14,008 nt of DNA from CAZLGC01 sp964559275 (GTDB taxonomy: Bacteria > Patescibacteriota > CALEFQ01), in assembly GCA_964559275.1 (NCBI GenBank), contig CAZLGC010000030.1, positions 1-14,008 of the forward strand. Direction: 5' to 3'. The translations under genes and the position numbers were made by a program. Positions within the stretch are counted from its first letter, which is position 1. Each line of letters starts with the position of its first letter. The notes beneath the pieces were generated by a model. It did no database searches, had not been told where the DNA came from, and was given only the letters and a program-made list of their open reading frames with translations. Shown piece after piece: positions 6,311 through 10,926 of this stretch.

Positions 6311-7391
6311 GGAATATCAAGGTAAAGAGCTTTTTGAAGAGTACGGGATAAAAACCCCGGGCGGAGTTGTGTTACGAAAAGGTGATAAAACCCCAGGTGA
6401 AGTCGGGGACATGGGTGAAAAAGTGACGATCAAGGCGCAGGTTGCTAAGGGGAAAAGGAAAAAGGCCGGGGCAATCGTTTTTGTCGATAATGATAAAGAT
6501 ATTGTCCAAAAAGAGGTTGACCGAATTTTCGGTCTGGAGGTCGGGGGGTTGCCGGTGTCAGAAATTCTGATATACGGCTTTCTGAAGGTTAAGAACTTCA
6601 TGTACTTGGCAATTACCCTGGATCGGGTTAATCGCTGTCCGATTGTGGTTTTTTGTGAGGAAGGGGGCGTGGATATTGAGGAGACGGCGGAGAAAAGCCC
6701 TGAGAAAATTCAAAAATTCAAAATTCAAAATTCAAAAGAAATCGAAAATTTAAAATCCAAAATTCCTGCAGGGCTAATTCCTGTCGTTGAGAAGATTTAT
6801 AAGCTGTTTGTAGAGAAGGATTGCACTTTGGTGGAAATAAATCCGATCTCGGAGCTTGAGAAGGGAGGTTATATTGCGCTTGATTCCAAAGTTGTTATTG
6901 ATGACAACGCGCTATTTCGGCACGAAGAGCTTACTAAGTTTAAAACTGATGATTATACAGATTTAGAAAAGGAAGCCAAAGATAATGATTTGTCATATGT
7001 TGAGCTCGACGGTGATATTGCAGTTATTGGCAATGGAGCGGGACTGGTGATGGCAACTCTTGATACTTTGGCGCACTTCGGTGGCCGGGTAGCTAATTTC
7101 TTGGATGTCGGCGGTGGCGCCAACGCTGCTCAAATGAAAAAAGCGCTCACAATAGCGCTCAAGAAACCAGGCGTCGAAAAGATTTTCATAAATATTTTCG
7201 GTGGCATCACTAGAGCCGATGAGATCGCACAGGGACTGGTTGATTATTGTCAGGAAAATGATTTGCAGATTCCGGTGGTGTTGCGGGTGGTGGGTACGCA
7301 TGAGAAAGGTGCTAAGCAGATATTGGTAAAAGCTGGAATAGACTTTTCAGATGATATGGAGACGGCAGCTAAAAAAGTTGTAGAAATATAA
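6300..7391 (+). CDS. sucC: Succinyl-CoA synthetase beta subunit (ADP/GDP-forming)
   Basis: The 363-residue protein begins MNLKEYQGKELFEEYGI, the almost invariant start of SucC, which fixes the ATG at 6300. VTIKAQVAKGKRKKAG is the first ATP-grasp block, with GKRKKAG where GGRGKAG is usual. CEEGGVDIEE, LVEINPI (metal and nucleotide site), FLDVGGGANAAQMKKA and INIFGGITRADEIAQG follow in order. With SucD it makes succinate and ATP or GTP from succinyl-CoA, completing the route from the Kor product. Residues about 135-156 are encoded by an A-rich AAATTC-type repeat and replace a segment conserved in ordinary SucC between the GGVDIE and EINP blocks. The protein is about 25 residues shorter than the E. 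coli enzyme. Its start overlaps the methyltransferase gene by 11 bases and its stop overlaps sucD by one base (TAATG). Confidence 0.9.
   Translation: MNLKEYQGKELFEEYGIKTPGGVVLRKGDKTPGEVGDMGEKVTIKAQVAKGKRKKAGAIVFVDNDKDIVQKEVDRIFGLEVGGLPVSEILIYGFLKVKNFMYLAITLDRVNRCPIVVFCEEGGVDIEETAEKSPEKIQKFKIQNSKEIENLKSKIPAGLIPVVEKIYKLFVEKDCTLVEINPISELEKGGYIALDSKVVIDDNALFRHEELTKFKTDDYTDLEKEAKDNDLSYVELDGDIAVIGNGAGLVMATLDTLAHFGGRVANFLDVGGGANAAQMKKALTIALKKPGVEKIFINIFGGITRADEIAQGLVDYCQENDLQIPVVLRVVGTHEKGAKQILVKAGIDFSDDMETAAKKVVEI
6704..6764. repeat. A-rich AAATTC-type repeat inside sucC
   Basis: The stretch repeats AAAATTC and AAATTC with small changes, then decays into related words (AAAATTT, AAAATCC, AAAATTCC). 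It stays in frame with sucC and encodes a lysine/isoleucine/glutamine-rich segment. Confidence 0.75.
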
Positions 7392-8260
7392 TGTCTATTC
7401 TTATAAACAAAGAAACTGATTTCATTGTCCAGGGAATCACTGGTTCCCAGGGGGCTTTTCATACCAAGCTGATGCTGGATTACGGCACAAAGATTGTAGC
7501 TGGGGTGACGCCTAAGAAGGGCGGTGAAAATGTTCATGGGGTGCCGGTTTTTGATACAGTAGCCGAATGTAAAACGCAAAATGTAAAACGCAAAATTGCG
7601 TGGTCGATTTTGTTTGTGCCGGCGCCGTTTGTAAAAGGTGCGGCCGAAGAAGCTCTTAACGCAGGACTAAATTTGATTATTATTACTGAAGGTGTGCCGG
7701 TGCACGATGCGATAGCGATTGTGCAAATGGCAGCTGAGAAGCAGCTGAAAGTGATCGGTCCCAATTGCCCAGGGTTGATTACACCGGGAGAGTGCAAAGC
7801 CGGCATCATGCCCGGGCAAATATTCAAGCCTGGTCAGACCGGCGTGGTGTCTAAATCGGGAACTCTAACTTATGAAGTAGTTGATCATTTAACGAAGGCT
7901 GGTGTTGGTCAAAGTACCTGTGTCGGTATCGGGGGCGACCCGATCACCGGAACCAGCTTCACTGATGTTTTAGGGCAGTTTGAAGCAGACCCGGGCACAG
8001 AGAAAATCGTCCTGATAGGTGAGATTGGAGGTAATCTGGAAGAAGTGGCAGCTGAATATATCAAGGAGAATGTAACTAAACCGATAGTGGCTTATATTGC
8101 CGGCCAGACCGCTCCGCCCGGTAAAACTATGGGTCACGCGGGTGCTGTTGTGTCAGGAAAGTCAGGTACGGCTAAGTCTAAACAGGAGGCCCTAGAAGCC
8201 GCCGGAGCCAAAGTAGCCATTCTTCCTAGTCAGGTAGCTGAACTGCTGAAAAATGCTTGA
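7391..8260 (+). CDS. sucD: Succinyl-CoA synthetase alpha subunit (ADP/GDP-forming)
   Basis: The 289-residue protein has the CoA-binding QGITGSQGAFHT (residues 14-25), VPAPF, the IGPNCPG and GVVSKSGTLTYE blocks, and GHAGAVVSG with the phosphorylated histidine at residue 249 (E. coli position 246). It acts as the CoA-ligase half of the SucCD enzyme in the cytoplasm. The ATG overlaps the sucC stop by one base. Residues about 60-70 (CKTQNVKRKIA) are encoded by two copies of the A-rich repeat core; this replaces the variable helix before VPAPF and adds only about three residues compared with the E. coli protein, so folding may tolerate it. The gene ends the operon; a perfect TTGACA overlaps its stop codon and a terminator-like hairpin follows. 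Confidence 0.92.
   Translation: MSILINKETDFIVQGITGSQGAFHTKLMLDYGTKIVAGVTPKKGGENVHGVPVFDTVAECKTQNVKRKIAWSILFVPAPFVKGAAEEALNAGLNLIIITEGVPVHDAIAIVQMAAEKQLKVIGPNCPGLITPGECKAGIMPGQIFKPGQTGVVSKSGTLTYEVVDHLTKAGVGQSTCVGIGGDPITGTSFTDVLGQFEADPGTEKIVLIGEIGGNLEEVAAEYIKENVTKPIVAYIAGQTAPPGKTMGHAGAVVSGKSGTAKSKQEALEAAGAKVAILPSQVAELLKNA
7568..7597. repeat. A-rich repeat core, two direct copies inside sucD
   Basis: The 15-base word TGTAAAACGCAAAAT occurs at 7568-7582 and again, with its last base kept, at 7583-7597 (TGTAAAACGCAAAAT). The pair is in frame and adds lysine-rich residues. The word's reverse complement is present at 2096-2110. Confidence 0.85.
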
Positions 8261-8285
8261 CACGCTTTTTGGCTTCTGCTAAATT
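8257..8285 (+). promoter_or_regulatory. Promoter of the tRNA cluster
   Basis: TTGACA at 8257-8262 (perfect -35) and TAAATT at 8280-8285 (4 of 6, with an upstream TGC giving an extended -10) are 17 bases apart. The -35 overlaps the sucD stop codon. The predicted start, about 8291-8292, falls at the first base of the hairpin that follows. Confidence 0.65.
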
Positions 8286-8291
8286 CATCTT

Positions 8292-8310
8292 GCGCTAACA
8301 AGCGCTTTTT
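8292..8310 (+). terminator. Terminator-like hairpin after sucD
   Basis: GCGCT and AGCGC pair around AACA and are followed by TTTTT at 8306-8310. It can end the kor-suc transcript. A message starting at the tRNA promoter would begin at this hairpin, too short to be terminated by it, so both signals can share the space. Confidence 0.6.
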
Positions 8311-8327
8311 AAATACACTTTATAGTT

Positions 8328-8399
8328 GCGCCTGTAGCTCAGGGGGAGAGCGCCCGAGTAACGACCAGGAGGTCACCGGTTCAAATCCGGTCAGGCGCA
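8328..8399 (+). tRNA. tRNA unit 1, apparent anticodon AAC (Val?), defective anticodon stem
   Basis: Acceptor arms GCGCCTG/CAGGCGC (8328-8334, 8392-8398) pair perfectly. The D arm is GCTC/GAGC and the T arm ACCGG-TTCAAAT-CCGGT is normal. The anticodon arm (8353-8369) keeps its 17-base size, but two of five pairs are A-C mismatches (C8355-A8367, A8357-C8365), and position 32 is G. The loop puts AAC at 34-36, which would read valine codons; A34 is very unusual outside arginine tRNA in bacteria. CCA is not encoded. It is either a damaged gene or one needing editing; isotype uncertain. Confidence 0.6.
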
Positions 8400-8409
8400 A
8401 ATTTCAGTA

Positions 8410-8482
8410 GCCCACATAGCTCAAGCGGTAGAGCATTCGCTTGGTAAGCGGAAGGTTCCTGATTCGGGTCTAGGTATGGGCG
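8410..8482 (+). tRNA. tRNA-Thr(GGT), unit 2, with altered T arm
   Basis: The acceptor arms GCCCACA/TATGGGC have one C-A mismatch. The D arm GCTC/GAGC is intact, and the anticodon arm TTCGC-TTGGTAA-GCGGA is sound with U33 and anticodon GGT (threonine, ACC codons). The T arm CCTGA-TTCGGGT-CTAGG is abnormal: the universal G53-C61 pair is A-C, and the nearly invariant A58 is G. No CCA is encoded. Size and layout are tRNA-like, but function is doubtful without change at the RNA level. Confidence 0.65.
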
Positions 8483-8490
8483 GAGAAACT

Positions 8491-8563
8491 CGGCGCGTAG
8501 CGCAGTTGGTAGCGCGCCTGACTCGGGCTCAGGAGGTTGGGGGTTCGAATCCCTTCGCGCCGT
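8491..8563 (+). tRNA. tRNA-Pro(CGG), unit 3
   Basis: Acceptor arms CGGCGCG/CGCGCCG pair perfectly and start with C1, as is typical of bacterial proline tRNA. The D arm is GCGC/GCGC, the anticodon arm CCTGA-CTCGGGC-TCAGG is perfect with U33 and anticodon CGG, and the T arm GGGGG-TTCGAAT-CCCTT has two G-U pairs. It is the best-formed tRNA of the cluster. The base after the acceptor is T rather than the usual A, and CCA is not encoded. Confidence 0.85.
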
Positions 8564-8574
8564 TTTGTGTCAGT

Positions 8575-8650
8575 AGGGACGTAGCTCAGTTGGAGAGAGC
8601 ACTCGGTCAACGGTCGCAGCCGGTCACTGGTTCAAATCCAGTTCCCCCTA
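8575..8650 (+). tRNA. tRNA unit 4: 5' half of tRNA A joined to 3' half of tRNA B
   Basis: The D arm (GCTC/GAGC) and the T arm (ACTGG-TTCAAAT-CCAGT) are good, but the unit does not fold as one tRNA. Acceptor AGGGACG does not match TCCCCCT beyond four pairs, and anticodon stem CTCGG (8602-8606) does not match GCAGC (8616-8620). The 5' half instead pairs with the 3' half of unit 5: GGGACG with CGTCCC (six pairs) and CTCGG with CCGAG (five pairs). The 3' half pairs with the 5' half of unit 5. Nine bases lie between the two anticodon-stem sides. Isotype cannot be read from the unit itself. Confidence 0.7.
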
Positions 8651-8656
8651 TGAAAT

Positions 8657-8732
8657 TGGGGGATAGCTCAGTCTGGTAGAGCAGCTGTCTATGCCGCCCG
8701 AGGGGTCAGTGGTTCGAGTCCACTCGTCCCCA
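8657..8732 (+). tRNA. tRNA unit 5: 5' half of tRNA B joined to 3' half of tRNA A
   Basis: The D arm (GCTC/GAGC) and the T arm (AGTGG-TTCGAGT-CCACT) are intact. The acceptor GGGGGA (8658-8663) fits TCCCCC of unit 4 (six pairs) rather than its own CGTCCCC. Anticodon-stem GCTGT (8684-8688) fits GCAGC of unit 4 (four pairs plus a G-U), not its own CCGAG. If tRNA A is rebuilt across the two units, the loop most easily gives U33 followed by GCC, a glycine anticodon; for tRNA B the anticodon is ambiguous. Only six bases separate the end of 3'B (8650) from the start of 5'B (8657). Confidence 0.7.
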
Positions 8733-8742
8733 AATCAAAAAA

Positions 8743-8815
8743 GCGGGTATAGCTCAGTCGGTAGAGCAGGTGGTCGGTAACCACTAGGTCGGAGGTTCAA
8801 GTCCTTCTACCCGCT
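8743..8815 (+). tRNA. tRNA-Thr(GGT), unit 6, with C33
   Basis: Acceptor arms GCGGGTA/TACCCGC pair perfectly, the D arm is GCTC/GAGC, the anticodon arm GGTGG-TCGGTAA-CCACT closes with one G-U, and the T arm GGAGG-TTCAAGT-CCTTC is sound. The anticodon is GGT, the same as unit 2, but the body differs. Position 33, almost always U in tRNA, is C (8775). Discriminator base is T, acceptable for threonine; CCA is not encoded. Confidence 0.75.
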
Positions 8816-8816
8816 C

Positions 8817-8938
8817 AAGAATAGTGTCGTAGTCGACACACCCTCAAGGGGTCTCGTGCCAGTCACGTTCTTAGATTGCCTGTTCGCGGCAATCCCTGGA
8901 CTTAATTAGCAAATCCACCGGAGTTGCTATCAGCAGGG
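8817..8938 (+). ncRNA. Possible structured RNA after the tRNA cluster
   Basis: No open frame is supported here. AAGAA (8817-8821) can pair with TTCTT (8868-8872), enclosing three hairpins: GTGTCG/CGACAC (8824-8839), CCC/GGG (8841-8851) and CGTG/CACG (8855-8867). Next comes GATTGCC/GGCAATC (8874-8894) with a 7-base loop, then CCCTG/CAGGG enclosing TAGCAA/TTGCTA (8894-8938). It lies in the tRNA transcript and a possible terminator follows. No known RNA family was recognised. Confidence 0.3.
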
Positions 8939-8958
8939 AATGTGAAAAAACTAAGTCA

Positions 8959-8998
8959 GCAATGAGGCCCCTTTTCCATTGCGGAAATTGCTTTTTTT
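8959..8998 (+). terminator. Possible terminator of the tRNA cluster transcript
   Basis: GCAAT (8959-8963) can pair with ATTGC (8987-8991), with TTCC/GGAA stacked inside, followed by TTTTTTT at 8992-8998. An alternative fold GCAATG/CATTGC (8959-8982) competes. It immediately precedes the -10 of the next gene. Confidence 0.4.
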
Positions 8999-9006
8999 GG
9001 TATAAT
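8979..9006 (+). promoter_or_regulatory. Promoter of the exported MBL gene (leaderless)
   Basis: TATAAT at 9001-9006 is preceded by TGG (extended -10); TTGCGG at 8979-8984 is a weak -35 with a 16-base spacer. The ATG at 9013 is 6 bases past the -10, so the first transcribed base is at or just before the start codon. Confidence 0.7.
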
Positions 9007-9012
9007 ATAGGC

Positions 9013-10740
9013 ATGGCGCGTCTTAGAACAGCGTACAAAGAGTTTTTGATTGCGATTGTACCGGTCATCCTGATCGCGCTTTTGGCGCGTCTATCCACCG
9101 GTACCTTTAGCTGGCAGGAAATGTTTGCCGGCAAGTCGCCCTTATCCGGCCTGGTGATTGAGCGCAGCGCTGATGTGGTAACAAATCCCGGTGCTAATCA
9201 GAATCTCTGGGTTGAGTTTGAGAATCGTAGCGACATCACTTGGACCCAGGATGGTGAAAATGCTATCTATTTATTGACGGACAGAGCTTTGGGGGATCCG
9301 TTCTATTTACCCGGCTCGACCTGGATTACTGACAGCAAAGTCGGGCTTTTCGAAGATGAAGTGGCTCCGGGAGAAACCGGACATTTCCGCTTCACGATTA
9401 ATACGGATTTGGATGTCGGCGATTATACAGCTCGCTTCCGGTTAGTGGACGCTAACTTAAAGGAATTGCAGGGGGTGAAACCGATTACCTGGCAAATTGA
9501 CATTGCCGAACCGGAGTGGGGATTCGAACTGGTCAGCCAATCAGACAATCCGACTGTGACCAGGGAGCAGACTGTCACGCTGACGGCGACGTTTCGCAAT
9601 ACTGGCAATACTACCTGGCATAATTGGGGAGAACACCCAATCAGACTAGCGGTATCTGGGGAATCGGAAACCGATTTTTACATAGATCCGCGCTGGCCGG
9701 ATGAATTTCACCCGGCTTTTATTGACGAAACTAGTATCGCGCCTGGGGAAGAAGGAACCTTCACGTTTGATATCAAAGCTCCCGATTCGCTGGGAGTTGT
9801 CCGGGCTGAATTCAAACCGGAAGTTTATGGCATCGACAATCTTGATCTGCCGTCAGTCAGCTATGATATAACGGTGGCGGAAGAAGGGGAGGCTGCGGAG
9901 ACTGAATTACCTGGTCAAAGAGGGGAATTACCCCATGATTCTCAGCTGCATATGACGGCAGTACCTGTCGGCCACGGTGATTGCTATGTTGTTATTACGC
10001 CCAACGACGAAGTAGTTTTGTTTGATACCGGCCATCCCAGCCGAGCCAACGTGGTAATTACAGCCCTGCATCAGCTGGGTGTTGACGAAATAGATCATCT
10101 TATTCTCAGCCATTCCCATTGGGACCATATTGGCGGAGCGCCGTACATAATGGACTATTTTCCGGTGAAACAGATTTATGTCAACGGCGAAGGCTATCCT
10201 TATGAAACTTATGCCCGGTTGGCGGAATATTTCTCCAACAACGGCAGCAATGTCGAAGTAGTGTCACGAGGCGATCTGGTGCCGCTCGGTCCGGAAGTGA
10301 CTATGTCTATCTATAATCCGGCTGAGCCTTTGTCCGGTATCAACGAGAATGATGAAGCCGTAAACAACAATTCGTTGGTGGCTAGGATATCCTGGGAAGG
10401 CAGGGCTTTACTGCTGACATCCGATATTTATACGGCATCTATAGAAGAGTTGTTACAGACGGATCTTAATTTGCAGGCGGAAGTACTTACTCTGCCTCAT
10501 CACGGCAATGACGGCTTCGGTGATCCGGAAAAACAATTCCTGGAAAAAGTGAATCCGTTGCTGGCAATTAAGTCGAGCGACTGGGGAGAGCTGGAAACGC
10601 AGACCTCACCGGAAATGGGAATGTTTTTACTACGCCAAGGTATTCAATTTGTAGCTACTGCCCGCGAGGGTTTGGTTAATATTACGGTTCCTACCGAGGG
10701 ACTGGAAATGGAATCTGATAGTTTGGTTTGGAGGGAGTAA
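9013..10740 (+). CDS. Exported metallo-beta-lactamase-fold hydrolase with two beta-sandwich domains (ComEC C-terminal-like)
   Basis: The 575-residue protein has one hydrophobic segment at about residues 10-26 (FLIAIVPVILIALLA) acting as signal anchor. Two tryptophan-rich beta-sandwich domains follow, with WVEFENRSDITW (about residue 70) and ATFRNTGNTTWHNWGEHP (about residue 195), resembling NBR1-like/Ig-like domains. The last part is a metallo-beta-lactamase fold: VVLFDTG, HSHWDHIGG with H367, H369, D371 and H372, then LLTSDI and LPHHG. This is the two-metal arrangement of ComEC/Rec2-type C-terminal domains. It should act outside the membrane on a phosphodiester or other ester; a role in DNA uptake or nucleic-acid scavenging is possible but unproven, as no comEC channel is present here. 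The start at 9013 follows from the -10 at 9001-9006; an ATG at 8962 lies upstream of the promoter's start point. Confidence 0.85.
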   Translation: MARLRTAYKEFLIAIVPVILIALLARLSTGTFSWQEMFAGKSPLSGLVIERSADVVTNPGANQNLWVEFENRSDITWTQDGENAIYLLTDRALGDPFYLPGSTWITDSKVGLFEDEVAPGETGHFRFTINTDLDVGDYTARFRLVDANLKELQGVKPITWQIDIAEPEWGFELVSQSDNPTVTREQTVTLTATFRNTGNTTWHNWGEHPIRLAVSGESETDFYIDPRWPDEFHPAFIDETSIAPGEEGTFTFDIKAPDSLGVVRAEFKPEVYGIDNLDLPSVSYDITVAEEGEAAETELPGQRGELPHDSQLHMTAVPVGHGDCYVVITPNDEVVLFDTGHPSRANVVITALHQLGVDEIDHLILSHSHWDHIGGAPYIMDYFPVKQIYVNGEGYPYETYARLAEYFSNNGSNVEVVSRGDLVPLGPEVTMSIYNPAEPLSGINENDEAVNNNSLVARISWEGRALLLTSDIYTASIEELLQTDLNLQAEVLTLPHHGNDGFGDPEKQFLEKVNPLLAIKSSDWGELETQTSPEMGMFLLRQGIQFVATAREGLVNITVPTEGLEMESDSLVWRE

Positions 10741-10884
10741 ATGGATGATCTGATAACTTCGGAAATGCTGGGAAGTGATCCCGATTGGTGGATTCACTTG
10801 CTCATCTTTCTGGGAACCTTGTTCCTGGTGATGGTTTTACCAGGCCTGATCAAGGAATGGTTGCGGGAACGCAAGAAAACGTAG
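10741..10884 (+). CDS. 47-residue single-pass membrane protein
   Basis: An ATG directly after the MBL stop opens a 47-codon frame, MDDLITSEMLGSDPDWW, with one hydrophobic helix at about residues 17-36 (WIHLLIFLGTLFLVMVLPG) and a basic end KEWLRERKKT. It ends with TAG at 10882-10884. GGAGG at 10730-10734 lies 6 bases before the ATG, the best Shine-Dalgarno in the window, which strongly supports translation. The acidic N-terminus and basic C-terminus predict an N-out, C-in orientation. Its coupling to the exported MBL protein suggests a small partner or anchor, but the family is not recognised. Confidence 0.7.
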   Translation: MDDLITSEMLGSDPDWWIHLLIFLGTLFLVMVLPGLIKEWLRERKKT

Positions 10885-10887
10885 CTG

Positions 10888-10912
10888 GGGTGGCAAGCTG
10901 AGCTTGCCACCC
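10888..10912 (+). promoter_or_regulatory. Strong hairpin ahead of prfB
   Basis: GGTGGCAAGC and GCTTGCCACC pair perfectly (10 bp, extendable by a G-C) around a 3-base loop. No T tract follows, so it is not a classic terminator. It ends 14 bases before the prfB start and could block or pace entry to that gene, or mark processing of the upstream message. Confidence 0.55.
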
Positions 10913-10926
10913 TCAATCTCAATTTT

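Noticed and set aside
8476..8679. Open frame of 67 codons across the tRNA units
   Set aside because: It overlaps three tRNA units with conserved arms and the product has no recognisable features.
8607..8697. Group I intron in a tRNA anticodon loop
   Set aside because: The insert is only about 91 bases and consists of tRNA halves; no room for a group I core.
8962..9012. ATG at 8962 as the start of the MBL gene
   Set aside because: It lies upstream of the TATAAT at 9001, and the added residues spoil the signal anchor.
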